This document shows positions 22,705 through 34,230 of a stretch of DNA of 64,000 nucleotides, piece by piece. Each line of letters starts with the position of its first letter. Position 1 is the stretch's first letter. The notes beneath the pieces are model-generated. The model was not told where the DNA came from and did no database searches. It was given only the letters and a program-made list of their open reading frames with translations. A program made the translations under genes and the position numbers. The DNA comes from Cannabis sativa (lineage: Eukaryota; Streptophyta; Magnoliopsida; Rosales; Cannabaceae), in assembly GCF_029168945.1 (NCBI RefSeq), contig NC_083605.1, positions 43,263,659-43,327,658 on the forward strand. The letters run 5' to 3'.

Positions 22705-23869
22705 CTACTGGTAATATTTTCTGAGGTGATCGGCATTCCAGGCTCTTGGGACAGTAGTTCCGTCCATTCTTTTCAGTTTGTAAGTGCCAGAACCGATTTC
22801 GTCCTCGATTTCATATGGTCCTTCCCAATTTGCTCCAAGTACCCCCACTCCGGGTTCTTGGGTGGCTGGAAAAACCCTTCTTAGGACCATATCCCCAATA
22901 GCAAATTTTCTGTTTTTAACCTTGGAGTTAAAATACTTGGTCACCTTCTTTTGATAAGCAGCCATCCGTATTTGAGACTCATCCCGGAGTTCTTCGACTT
23001 GATCCAAAGCCTCTTGGAGCGAAGGCTCGATTAGTGGCCGGATCATAAGTCGTCCTCCTGTGGGATGGGAATAATGTTTCCACCGGGACCATTGCTTCAC
23101 AACCGTATGCCATTGAGAACGGCGAGTGACCGGTTGTGGTTCTGGGGGTCGTCCGGTAGGCCCACAATACCCTTGGCAATTCTTCAGGCCAGTTATTTTT
23201 ACAGGCCAGTAGCTTCTTTTTCAAGGTGACCTTTAGGATTTTATTTACTGCTTCCGCCTGGCCGTTTGTTTGAGGCCGGGCTACCGCGGAGAAGCTTTTT
23301 ACCACTCCGTGTTGGTTGCAAAAGTCAGTAAATTCCTCGCAATCAAATTGCTTTCCATTGTCTGAGACTATTTTATGAGGCAAGCCGTATCGACACACTA
23401 TGTTTTTAATAACAAAGTCCAATGCCTTCTTAGCAGTTATTGTCTTCATAGGCTCAGCCTCTGTCCACTCGGTGAAGTAGTCCACTGCTACTATTGCATA
23501 CTTTACCCCTCCTTTTCCCGTGGGTAGAGACCCGATGAGATCTATTCCCCAGACCGCGAAGGGCCAGGGGCTGGTCATCAAAGTGATCTCATTTGGAGGA
23601 GCTCTCGGTATGTTTGCGTACCTTTGGCACGAGTCACACTTTTGGACATAGTCTATACAATCTTTTTTCATTGTTGGCCAGAAGTACCCTTGCCTCAATA
23701 TTTTCTTTGAGAGGCTGGGTCCTCCTGTATGATCTCCACAGAACCCTTCATGGACCTCCAGCATGATTTGCCTAGCTTCAGGGTCCGATACACACCTTAA
23801 ATAAGGCATGCTGAGTCCTCTCCGGTAGAGAATTTGATCCATCATTACATAACGATGAGCCTGATACTA
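22705..23869 (-). pseudogene. Tat-C integrase
   Basis: Inserts the cDNA copy into the genome. The zinc finger (HEGFCGDH ... CDSCQ) lies at about 23780-23640. The catalytic core shows WGIDLIGS (first D, about 23540), VSDNGKQF (second D, about 23360) and GQAEAVNK (E, about 23254). The D-E spacing of about 35 residues is standard. The C-terminal part (23100-22705) is in another frame after an indel near 23050 and ends with RAWNADHLRKYYQ. An in-frame TAG at 23867-23869 separates integrase from the RNase H domains. The catalytic triad itself is intact. Confidence 0.9.
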
Positions 23870-26250
23870 AATCTTTCGAGACAGTGCCCTCTCTTGGGGC
23901 GACTCACCTGTGGTTATGTACTTTATGATGGGGACCATCCAGCTGGGTTCTTGACCAGCCGTTTGTGTGGTCTCTTTTATTTTGATGCTTGGCTCCGCCA
24001 AGCGTTCCACTGGTACTACCCCCAGCTCTTCGATTTCGCTGTCCGAGGCTAACTTAGCCAGACAGTCCGCATGAGCATTCTTCTCTCGGGGGATTCTTTC
24101 TATTTTGTAGTCCGTGAACTCGTGGAGCAATTCTCGGACTATGGCTACGTACGCGGCCATCCGCTCGTCGCGAGTTTGGTATTCTCCGGAAACTTGGTTT
24201 ACGACCAGCTGAGAATCACTGTAGACTTCCACTCTCTTGGCTCCTACAGCTTTAGCCAATTTTAGCCCTGCTATCAGGGCCTCATATTCGGCTTCGTTAT
24301 TCGAAGCTGTGAAGTTGAATCGGAGTGCTGCCTGGAGCCGCAATCCAGTAGGTGATATCATAGCCACTCCGGCTCCTGAACCGTTCTCATTAGAAGCTCC
24401 GTCCACAAATACTCTCCAAGTGGGGATTGGTGGCTCCGGTGTATTGGCTGTTGCCTCGGCTTCATTGCATTCGGTGATGAAGTCTGCCAAGGCTTGGCCT
24501 TTTATGGAAATCCGGGGCACGTAATGTAAGTCGAACTGACTCAGCTCCATTGCCCACTTGAGGAGTCTTCCGGATGCTTCAGGCTTCTGGAGAACTTGCC
24601 GGAGTGGATGATTGGTCAAGATTCTGATCGGATGGGCTTGGAAGTATGGTCTCAACTTCCTTGATGCCATCGTGAGGCGTAATACTAATTTTTCAATAAC
24701 CGGTACCTTGTCTCGGCCCCTACCATGCGCTTACTAACATAGTACACGGGGTGCTGAATTTTTTCTTCCTCCCGACCAAGGCAAGATCGACCGCATGCTC
24801 GGAGACGGCCAAGTAAAGGAACAAGTCTTCTCCAAGGACGGGTTTTGATAGGATAGGAGGTTTGGCCATGTGGTCTTTTAACCTTTTGAATGCCTCCTCG
24901 CATTCATCTGACCATTCAAATTTTTGGCATTTCTTCAGTATGTTGAAGAATGGTATGCACTTGTCCGTGGATCGTGAGATAAAGCGGCTCAGTGCGGCTA
25001 CCTTTCCGGTCAGGCTCTGCACGTCCTTATGTTTCTTGGGGGATGGCATATCCAGGAGAGCTTGGATTTTCTCTGGGTTCGCCTCGATCCCCCTTTGGCT
25101 GACTATGAAGCCCAGGAATTTTCCCGACTTGACCCCGAAGGTGCATTTTTTCGGATTGAGCTTCATGCCGTATCTCCGGACGACTTCGAAACATTCTTCT
25201 AAGTCGTTTGCATGGCTGTTGCATGCTTTGGATTTGACGAGCATGTCGTCTACGTATACCTCCATGTTTCGTCCCAGGAGGCTTTTAAACATCCGGTTAA
25301 CCATTCTTTGATAGGTTGCACCGGCGTTTTTCAGTCCGAAAGGCATGACTAGGTAACAGTATACCCCCTTATCGGTCCTGAAGCTAGTGCACTCCTGGTC
25401 TGCCGTATGCATTTTTATTTGGTTGTACCCAGCATAGGCATCCATGAAAGATAGCAGCTTAAATCCGGACGTGGCGTCTACCATCTGGTCGATCCTGGGC
25501 AGCGGAAAGCAGTCCTTTGGGCAGGCTTTGTTTAGATCTGTGAAATCTATACAAACCCGCCAAGTCCCGTTCGGCTTGGGCACCAGGACCGGATTGGCCA
25601 GCCATTCCGGATAATACACGTCGCGGATCATGCCATTGGACAAAAGTTTATCCACCTCTTTCTCTAAGGCCTCGGCTTTCACCGAGTCGAGCGGGCGTCT
25701 CTTTTGCTGTACAGGGGGCAAGTCCGGGTTGACATTGAGTACATGGGTGATGACATGAGGGCTGATGCCGGTCATGTCTTCTTGGCGCCATGCGAAGATG
25801 TCGATGGCGCCCTTCAGTGTTTTTATTATTTTATCTTTTTCCTCCGGATCCAGGCTCCTCCCTATCCGGAGTACTTTGGTGGAGTCGTCGTCGCACACTG
25901 GTATTTCTTGGACGTCCTCCATTGGTTCCACGACCCTTTCAGACCCTATGCGAGGATCCAACTCGTCCTCTTCAGCCTTCTCTATCTCAGGGGGCCCCCG
26001 GACCATGAGTACTGGCAAGTGGGTGGCAACATTGTAACATTGCCTGGCCTCTCCTTGATTTCCCCTCACCGTTCCGACTCCGGCTTCCTGGGTAGGGAAT
26101 TTTAGGCATAGATGTCGGATTGAAGTAATTGCACCAAAGTCGACGAGGGCCGGTCGGCCTAGGATTGCGTTATAGGCTGTTGGACAGTCTACCACCACGA
26201 AGGTGCAATACTTGAATGTGCTTTGGGGGTATCCGGGCACAGGTGACCGG
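23870..26250 (-). pseudogene. Tat-C reverse transcriptase and two RNase H domains
   Basis: Copies element RNA into DNA. RT (26240 to about 24790) is open, with WRVCIDFTDLNKACPKD, SFMDAYAGYNQI and the catalytic YVDDMLVKS at 25237-25257. The first RNase H follows (LFLYLAVSEHAV, then PYFQAHPIRILTNHPL). It is broken by frameshifts near 24775 and 24703. A second, archaeal-type RNase H (about 24440-24060) has FVDGASNENGSGAGV, NNEAEYEALIAGL and YSDSQLVVNQVSG. This extra domain defines the Tat lineage. A frameshift near 26240 splits RT from the protease. Confidence 0.92.
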
Positions 26251-26550
26251 GAGCCCGACTTTTCCCATCGGGATTAGCGTCGTTCCGTTAAACCCCGTGA
26301 GCCGGGATCCACTAGGCGAGAGGTCCCTACGGTCAACCCTATCGCAGTTGAAGGCTTCTTTGAAGAGCAAATTCACGGAACTCCCATTGTCAATCAGGAC
26401 CCTAGCCACCACCTTATTTGCGATGGGGGTCTCTATGACCAGCGGGTCGTGGTGAGGAAAACGCACCGTCTTGGCGTCTTCTTCCGTGAACGTTATGGGC
26501 TGGTCCATTAGCCGAGGTCTTTGAGCCAGGAGTTGAGTGACCTCCCACAC
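26170..26550 (-). pseudogene. Tat-C aspartic protease
   Basis: Cleaves the Gag-Pol polyprotein. The open part shows RVLIDNGSSVNLLF at 26362-26403, with the catalytic Asp in the IDNGSS form usual for Tat proteases, preceded by the conserved FTEEDAKTVRFPHHDPLVI. The frame is lost near 26245, after GKVGLPVT, and the next domain resumes one frame over. Confidence 0.85.
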
Positions 26551-28693
26551 CTCACTGTGTCTTGCGGCCTCGGCATATCTTTTTCGCTCCTTGCGAGTGT
26601 TTCCTCCGATATGGGGACCTCCTGGAGATCATGGCTACCCGTCCATTAGGCCGGGCGGTAGCCCGGTATATGCCGGGTGTCACTCGGCGGGGCAGGAGGC
26701 AATACTCCCGCCGTAGCCCCCGGCGTTCCCCGAAGCATACCCCCGCCACCGCCCCGGATTAAGGTGGGGCAACCTATTTTTGATCCACTCATGAGGTGGC
26801 CCAAACGGATCAAATTTTCAATCTCGTCTTTGAGATTTTTACACTCATTGGTGCTATGACCAATGTCGTTGTGGTACTCGCACCGTTTCCTCGGATCTCT
26901 CCGGAGCCGTCTTTGTACAATGGCCGGGGTCTCCCGGTAGTGTGTATTCGCCTTGTGGCAAAATATACACGTTCTCGCGAGTCCGTGAGCTCCGTGTACT
27001 GGGTGTATTGGGGTGTGTACCCCTTCTTTTGGCGCTTCTCTCCCGTTCGGGTGCTGCCCTTGGAGGACCTTTTGCTCCTCGACCCCTGGGTAGGGCCTGT
27101 TAAGCTAGCAGTCGGGGCAGCCTGTGAAGGAGTCCGTCCATTCACCCCGGACGGGTTGCCGTAATGGGAAGATGCCGGGGCCAAAGCTTGACCACAGGCT
27201 GTATCCGGGAGTGGCGGAAGGAACTCGTATGCCACTTACCGGGAGTTGCGGTCGTGACGATGCCGAGGGCGACACTCCCGGCATGTATCCCGCTATCCCG
27301 GTGGGATAATAGCCTCCGTAAGCCACGATCCGGGCTTCTTCGAGGTTAATATATTTTTGGACTCGCTCGGAAGTCCTGAAGGCTAGCAGCGCCTTCTTGC
27401 TGTAATTCGTTCCAGAAGGGAGTCCCAGTGCGGATTCCTGCTTGGAGAAGCGCAAGCTGTTGTCCGTCGTCGACCTTCTTGGTCTTCGAGGCTTCCTCTC
27501 GGAACCTCTTGATGTAATTCTTCAAGGTCTCGGTGGGCAGTTGCTTGATGTTGGTCAAGGCACTAACCTCCAAGTTGACCTTCCTGGCAGCGACAAATTG
27601 TCTCCGGAAGTTGGTTTGGAGTTTGTTCCAGAAACCCACCGATCCTGGTTCCAATTTTTTGAACCATTCCTCTGTCGATCCGCTCAGAGTGAGGGGGAAG
27701 CACAAGCATTTGGCGTCATTGCTGACCCGCATGACTGTCATGACCCGGTTGAACCGTGACAAGTGATCACTGGGGTCGGAGTTCCCGCATATGCCGCCAT
27801 TTCGGGCATCTTGAAGTTTTTAGGGAGCTCCGCCTCCAGGATATGTTTGGCACAAGGCTCCCGATCCTCACTGTCCGAGTCGGAGTCGTCTCCCTTCTGC
27901 CTCCGGGAGACTCGAGCAATATCTTTTCGAAGTATGGCAAGTTCTGCCATAATCCCTTCGTTTACAGTACCCGAGGAGACCACGGGCCTGTATCTTTTTT
28001 GGTCAAGGTGATCCCGGAGGTCACCTTGATTCCCATTGATTTGATTTCTCAGATCAATGGGTGGACATCTCTGTCCTCTTCTTCCTCTACCCCTGGTTCC
28101 TGGTGCACGGAAACGCTTTTCCGGTCCCCTCGATCCTGAGGGCCAAGACTCCCTCTTTGGGGCTTGCCCCTCTGCGGACCTTTCCCTTTAGGGAAATCCG
28201 AGCGGACCCTTCGCGGATCCTGCACCTTTTTCTTCCGACCAGGGGTAGAAGTAGGGTTTTTTGTTTGGTTTTCCTCAGCAGGGTGCCTTATAGGGCTAGG
28301 TTCCCTAGGTCTTTGCTGCTGGGAATTAGGCGAAGACGTCGCTGGCTCCCCGTCGAGCCCAGCGGCCATCGCTTTGGGATGCACGTGAATACCAGCTGCC
28401 TCCATGGCTTTCTACATGGCTAGCATCACTTCCTGCATTTTTTGGTTTTGCACTTTCTGAGCTTCGATCTCAGTTTCATGATCGATAGCTTTTTGTCTAA
28501 GGAGCACCAACTCCGAGTAGCTTCCTCCGTCGTAGGCATACTCGTCGAGGTGTTCCTCGTAGTTCTCGTCGGGAACTATTTCTTCTTCTTCTTCCTCGGA
28601 CTCCTCTGCTGCCCTTGAGGCTACATCTTCCTCATTGGGGTCTTGAGCGTCTTCTAGAGGGCGAGGATGACGTGTAGCTCTTGTCTCCACCAT
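26551..28693 (-). pseudogene. Tat-C gag
   Basis: Structural Gag. It starts with MVETRATRHPRPLEDAQDP at 28693, 64 bp from the LTR, and has a very acidic N-terminal part. A TAG at 28412-28414 interrupts it and the same frame then runs to about 28049. After frameshifts near 28048 and 27775, the Gag core (27762-27346) shows STEEWFKKL, FRRQFVAARK, LPTETLKNYIKRFREEA. A zinc-finger-like CEYHND.GHSTNEC stretch lies near 26829-26885, with more frame breaks between. At least five disruptions make the protein non-functional as read. Confidence 0.85.
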
Positions 28694-28734
28694 TGTTGTG
28701 AAGTTAAATGCTTGTTGTGAAGCAGCTTTCCTCA

Positions 28735-28753
28735 GCTCTCAATGAAAGCACCA
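28735..28753 (-). promoter_or_regulatory. Primer-binding site of Tat-C
   Basis: On the minus strand, three bases (TTT) after the 5' LTR, the sequence TGGTGCTTTCATTGAGAGC begins with the TGG complementary to a tRNA CCA end. It is the usual site position for a tRNA primer. I did not identify the tRNA. Confidence 0.8.
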
Positions 28754-28756
28754 AAA

Positions 28757-29537
28757 TGTTGACCGAGGTTTTCGGCAACTATTAAAATATGATTATAATA
28801 AAGAGCTGTAAGAAAGTGAGATGAAGATTTTTTACGTGGTTGGGGCGTTAATGAGCCTTAGTCCACGAGCCACTGTTATTAATGGATGTATTTAATACAG
28901 ATTCTACACTTGAGAGAATGTCTTTCTCATAAATACAGAGAATGTTCTTGGTGAGTATTTTCTCTTCTTGCTCTTTTGCAACCCAAGATTCTCTACCCCA
29001 TTAAATGAGCTTTGAGGGGGTATTTATAGTGTTTTGGTGGGGTAATCCCTAGAATTGTTCTTACACATGTGTCTGTAAGTATCCATAAAGTTGGGCATTT
29101 CCGATGAATATACCATGGGTGATGCATGGTCAAATCCCTAGGTGCTGTAGGGCTTTTATGGAGAATGTCCTTTTTGCCTTGTGATTGACGTGACTCTTCG
29201 CAGAGTAGCCGTCGCTAGACTTAAATGATCATTACTGTAGCGCTGCTGTTTGGGGGTTGTGCCGTCAGACTTTATTGCGTGTTACAGTCCCAACATGCTT
29301 CCTCCCATGCAGCATTAAATGCGACTTGATCGCTCGGGAGAGACCTGACATATCTCGGAGAGCCTTCACGCTATACTAGCTTCCTGGAGTACCTTGTACT
29401 CCGGGTGCCTCCTCCGGGACCCATGCTAACAGTGCTTCCTGGTGGCGCACAAAGACTTAGCAAATCTTTCCAAGTTATCTGATCCACGTGTCCCCTCTCG
29501 ACTGGTCCACGTATTTTGGGCGAATTCTGGAGCAACA
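28757..29537 (-). mobile_element. 5' LTR of Tat-C
   Basis: 781 bp, same ends as the left copy. By eye, differences from 17330-18110 are five single-base changes and no gaps. Minus-strand TATAAATA at 29021-29028 is the likely gag-pol promoter. Confidence 0.95.
29021..29028 (-). promoter_or_regulatory. TATA box in the Tat-C 5' LTR
   Basis: TATAAATA on the minus strand, preceded by CAAAACACTA. Transcription toward gag would start near 28,990. Confidence 0.6.
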
Positions 29538-30480
29538 GTTAGCTTTTCAATCATAGGGTATTTTAACTGTGCGCTTAGTAATCTTTTGCTCACGTAATAC
29601 ACCAATACTGGACCTTGTCTTCCTCTCGCACAAGTGCGGCACTAACAGCATGATCTGACACTGCCAAGGACAGAAAAAATCTTCTCCTTCCACAGGTTTA
29701 GATAAGATAGGAGACTTTGTGAGATGGTCCTTTAACTTCTAAAAAGTGACTACGCACTCTTTAGTCCACACGAATTTTTTTTTTGCCTCGCAACACATTA
29801 AAAAATGGGATACGTTTGTTGGTAGATTTTGAAATGAACTGACTAAGAGCAGCAACAAGCCCTGTAACACTCTGGACATCTTTATGCTTCTAGGGAGAGG
29901 GCATATCAATGAAGGCCTTCATTTTCTCTGGATATGCCTCGATTCCCCCGAGAACTTACGATATATCCCAAGAACTTTCTAGAAGAGACCCTAAAGGTTC
30001 ACTTTTTGGGATTCAACTTCATCCCATACTTCCTTATGACCGAAAAGACTTCTTCCAGGTCTCAGTCATGCCCATTAAAATATTTGGACTTTACCAGCAT
30101 GTCATCCACATATACTTCTATGTTTCAGCCCAACTTGTCCTTGAACATCCAGTTCACCATTCTTTGGTACGTCGCTCTCGCATTTTTGAGTGCAAATGGC
30201 ATCATCTTGTAGTAATAAATGCCTTTGTTAGTCTAAAAGTTGGTGTGGTCTCGTCAGAAATGTGCATTTTAATTTGGTTATACCCAAAGTATGCATCCAT
30301 GGAAGTAAGCAATTTAAATCTTGATGTGGCAACTACCGTCTGATCAATTCGTGGTGGTGGGAAATAATATTTTGGGTAGGCCTTATTTAGGTCTGTGAAG
30401 TCTATACACATTCTCAACGTACCGTTGGGCTTTGGGACTAGAACTGGGTTTGCAAGCCAGGCTGGAGATAATGACTTCTA
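29538..30480 (-). pseudogene. Tat-B reverse transcriptase and first RNase H (degenerate)
   Basis: Continues Tat-B beyond Tat-C, starting with the second GTTAG copy. Traces align with Tat-C RT: MCIDFTDLNKAYPK (near 30400), SMDAYFGYNQIKM (near 30290) and an intact YVDDMLV at 30092-30113. RNase H traces lie between 29,540 and 29,800. Many stops and frame breaks show an older element than Tat-C. Confidence 0.85.
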
Positions 30481-31430
30481 GAGGAAGTCATTGGCAGTCA
30501 ACTTGTCAACTTCTGTTTTTACTACATTAGCCCTCATAGGATCTAGAGGCCTTCTTTTTTGACGGAATAGAGTTGCATCTTTGTCGATGTTCAAAGCATG
30601 GCAAATGGTATTTCGATCAATTCTAGTCATGTTAGAATGACTCCAGGCCAGTACGTCTTGATTTTCCTTCACCGTGTTAATTACGTTTTCTTTCATGGTT
30701 GGAGGAAGGTGCTTTCCCACACAAATTGTTTTAGTGGGGTCTTCCTTGCAGATGCTCACTTCCTCAATCTCCCCCATTAGTTCTAAATTTTGCTCAAGTT
30801 TGATTCTTGAATCTAACTCATCTTCATATGCCTTTGGTATAGCCTCCGTATCCATCAGGTCCTCCAACCCAAGTTCCCCGAGCGCTTCTTCCTTAACCAT
30901 GTACACGACTCGGGTTGAAACATTATAGCAATTTCTTACGCTCTGCTAGTTTACTTTAATGTACGATGCATGCATCATCACATGGGACCGTCAGACATAG
31001 GTATCGGATGGAGGTCACGACACAAAAGTCCACCAGAGTCGGTCGGCCCAATATGGCGTTGTAAGCTGTGGGACAGTCAACTACAACGAAGGTTGAGTGT
31101 TTATATGCACTTGTCTTGTTTTCACCCTTGAGGGTGATTGGTAGATTGATTTTTCACATGGGCATCAAAGTGTCGCCATTAAAGCCTTGTAATTGGACAG
31201 GGCATGGAGTTAGATCTGCTTAAGTGACTCTATTTGCTTGGAACACAAACTTAAACAAGATATTAACGGAAGTACTGTTGTCAATCTGTGCATTGATTAC
31301 CAAAGGATCGTTGTGGGGGAAGCGTACATTCTTAGTGTCTTCTTTGGTGAAGGTTATCGAGAGATTCATCATTCTCGAACACTCTGTGGGAGATTGTACC
31401 ATTGCATAGACTTCCCCGTCTTCCACTTCC
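30478..31430 (-). pseudogene. Tat-B protease and protease-RT linker
   Basis: The linker frame 30906-30478 contains QKRRPLDPMRANVVKTEVDKL, the conserved lead into RT. The protease part (31426-31220) shows FTKEDTKNVRFPHNDPLVI and then IDNSTSVNIL, in which the normal IDNGSS active-site loop has lost its glycine. This would abolish activity. Stops and indels separate the pieces. Confidence 0.8.
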
Positions 31431-32960
31431 TTTATGTATGTTTTTTATACATTATGGGTACTTCTGGCGGGATGGGGTCCACCGGATATTGTGGCCACGT
31501 GCTCGTCCACAGGTGGTGGAACAATTCTGAGAGGATATGGGGTTCTTGGTTCGAGAGCTAGCAATGCCACCCCAGCTCGAGCTGGCTGGACTACAAGAGC
31601 ATATAAAGACGTTCTTGGAGCTTGAAGGCATGCAAGCCCCTGTGGGGGATTTACAACGCCCTGCTATCCATGAAGCATAATGTTTCCCTTGAATACCCCC
31701 TATCTGGGATAAATGATTGGAATACAGACCCATTGTCCCAAATGCCCGACTCGGACCAACATCTTGATCTCGCCTTTCAAGTACTCACACATATTTGTAG
31801 TGTGACCCTTTTCCGTGTGATATTCACATTGCTTGCTTTAATCTTGCTTGTTCCTTTTGCCATTTGACATACACGGGGGTTTCCAGTAATGGATCATGTT
31901 GCATGTTGCTTTGTAGACATTTTCCCGAGTGTCTATTAGACTCCTATACTCGATGTACTTTGGGTCTTCCTTGGTTTCTTCACTGAATCATTCCGACTGT
32001 GGCTCTTTCCTCCCCTCTTTCTCCATGACTGCCCTGCGCTAGAGTCCGGGACCTCAAATTTAGACTATCTAGAAACCACACTGCACCCAGTCTGTGCTGT
32101 CCTATACCCAGAGAAATGGGTATGCGTTGCGATAAGGCCAAATGTAGTAAGTCCGTAAACAGTTGGGGAAAATTGAGATCCGGGAAGCGATAAGGATGGG
32201 GCGACAGTCTGAGAGGCAAAACTTGGAGCGGCTTTCATACCCATTGGTGCTAGAAGGACTTCTAATGCTTGGATGTAGGCATCTTTAAGGTTAATTATGC
32301 CTTGTGCTTTGGACATAAACTCACTTAGTGTTTCAGCGCTTTTTCTTTGCATCTCCCCCCACAATAAGGAACCCATAGCCAATCCTGACTGGAGAGCCAT
32401 TAGTTTCAGATCATCGCTGACATTGGTTTGGCGACTGCCCCCGACATCCTCTAAATGAAAGCTTTTAAGCTCTCATTGTGTTGTTGTTTGACATTTGTCA
32501 AAGACCCAACCTCCAGGTCTTTCTCACGGGCAGCGATGAATTGCCCTGGAAGGCAGATTATAGATCCTTCCAACTGTCAATCGATCCTAAGGCCAGTCGT
32601 TTCCATCATTCTTCGGCAGACTTGGTCAAAGTCAGGGAGAAACACAAACATTTAACATCGTCACTAACTCGAGGAAATTGCATCGTCTTGTTAATATTTA
32701 GCTAAGTGCGTTCGCGGATCAGTTCTTCCTTTGTACAACTTGATGCGTGGCATCTTGAAGTTTTTGGGAAGAGGGATTTCTGTGATCCTTTTTACGCAGG
32801 GTTTTGGGTCTTCATCCTTGGAATGCGACAATGCCCTACTTTGGTTTTTTACCAACTTCATCAGGGCAACAATTTTTTCTTCCATCCTCTTGGCGTCACT
32901 TTTCAGGAGGTCACACCCCCTTAGTTTGTCACACATATTATTCCTTAGGTCACCCCCACG
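31431..32960 (-). pseudogene. Tat-B gag, main part (degenerate)
   Basis: Aligns in pieces with Tat-C gag. 32936-32691 contains LPKNFKMPRIKLYKGRTDP, matching the Tat-C segment LPKNFKMPEM near 27,810. The Gag core (about 32690-32300) includes traces of the CLCFPLTL and FIAAREK regions. 32400-32065 matches the segment after it. It is interrupted at 32960 by a MITE and resumes at 33673. Confidence 0.75.
32953..32960. repeat. 8-bp target-site duplication, left
   Basis: CCCCCACG before the MITE and CCCCCATG at 33673-33680 after it match at seven of eight bases. An 8-bp duplication is the hAT-superfamily footprint. Confidence 0.65.
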
Positions 32961-33672
32961 TAGGGTTGCTCAAAAAAATTTACAAACCCCCCAACCCGAA
33001 TAAACTGCCCAAACTAAACCGAATAAACCGATAAAAAATATAACCTGAATAACTTTCCGAAAAATTCAAACCGCCCAATGAACATATTGGGCGGGTTGAA
33101 TATTATTCTAACCCACCCAAATAAATCGATTTACATATTTTTCACTAAAATTATTTATAACATAATATATAAATTACGTTTAATAGTTAAACTATTTTCC
33201 ATTTAAAGTTTATATTTTATAGTGTTTAATTTAAAATTTAGAATTTGTAGTTGATAATTTTAATTGTATTTGAATATTGAAGTTGAAATTTAAAATTTAC
33301 ATATGAGTATACATTTTTGTTCTATTTCTTAAAAAATATTGTTTAATATTTTAATGTTTATTCAATTTATATTTACTTTTTTAAAATTAATTTAAATTAT
33401 AAGTATTTTAATCTTAAAAGGCATATGCTATACATTTATTTTTTCAAATCAATTATTTGAACGCCAAAAACTAACCACAATGAAAAAAAGTAAAAAATAA
33501 AGATCAGTTTAAACGGATTAACCCGACCAAATCGACAAAAATCATAGGATGGGTTACACATTTTCTATTTTTTCATTGGACGGGTTACAATTAGATATTT
33601 ACAAGCCGACATTTATATTGGGTTGGTAAAAATACACTATAACCCGACAAAACTGACCGATGTACACCCCTA
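32961..33672. mobile_element. hAT-like MITE (712 bp)
   Basis: The ends TAGGGTTGCTCA and TGTACACCCCTA form an imperfect inverted repeat, flanked by an 8-bp duplication. The interior is AT-rich, with ACCCG/CGGGT-rich zones near both ends that pair with each other, as in common plant hAT-type MITEs. No transposase. Confidence 0.7.
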
Positions 33673-34230
33673 CCCCCATGTGTCCTCACCCTCTCGCTCT
33701 TGTACCTCTCGTACTTTGCATCTAATTACCATTGCAGATCCATCGTAGACCAACTATCCTCTTTGTGATTGGCAGTGGTCCTTACATCATGATTGACGGA
33801 ATCGCTTGGGAGATCCATTCATCTTCTAGGCCTGAGGACATCGCCGCCGATCCTTTCTGCACAGTCGTATTTCGAGGGCCAGATGGGTGTCCAAGCCCAA
33901 AGGCACCGATGGTCTTCTACGTCCTCGAGGGTTGTTCGACAAGTGGAGCATGTTTCTGATGAGGTTTAGGAACGGTTATGCATGAGGGTTCTCCCACGTA
34001 ACTTTAGCCTTGTCCGTACGAGGGTTCTGAGCTCCAACATTAGTTTGCATCTGGGCTTGCCCTTCAGCTACCTCTTTTATAGATGGTTCCCCGTCTGATC
34101 CAGTCAAACCGTTAAACATATTTTGTACCTTCTCCATGGTCTCTTTCATCCTAGCAGTTAGTAGTTGTTCTTTCATTAGGGCGTCTTGTGTATCTGTCAG
34201 CCCTTTAGTTACTCGTACCATACTAGGTCT
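33673..34230 (-). pseudogene. Tat-B gag N-terminal part
   Basis: The frame 34221-33976 starts MVRVTKGLTDTQDALMKEQ and aligns in position with the Tat-C gag N-terminus. In Tat-C the LTR lies 64 bp beyond the gag start. Here telomere-like satellite begins within about 10 bp, so the 5' LTR and primer site of Tat-B are missing. The junction at about 34,230 is abrupt. Confidence 0.7.

Larger units (their letters stand above)
17330..29537 (-). mobile_element. Tat-C: complete 12.2-kb Tat-lineage retrotransposon
   Basis: Bounded by GTTAG duplications and two 781-bp LTRs that differ at about five positions with no indels. On the minus strand from the right come 5' LTR, primer-binding site, gag, protease, RT, RNase H, a second archaeal-type RNase H, integrase, a non-coding and antisense-gene region, polypurine tract and 3' LTR. 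The double RNase H and the antisense gene are hallmarks of the Tat lineage. Low LTR divergence means a recent insertion. At an assumed plant rate of 1.3e-8 substitutions per site per year it would be roughly a quarter of a million years old. gag-pol nevertheless carries several frameshifts and at least two stops. Confidence 0.95.

Noticed and set aside
27756..28423. Plus-strand frames of 120-127 codons across Tat-C gag
   Set aside because: They lie antisense to recognised gag motifs and show no domain. The real antisense gene is confined to the 3' part of the element.
33732..33959. 75-codon plus-strand frame in Tat-B gag
   Set aside because: It is antisense to degenerate gag sequence and lacks any recognised feature.
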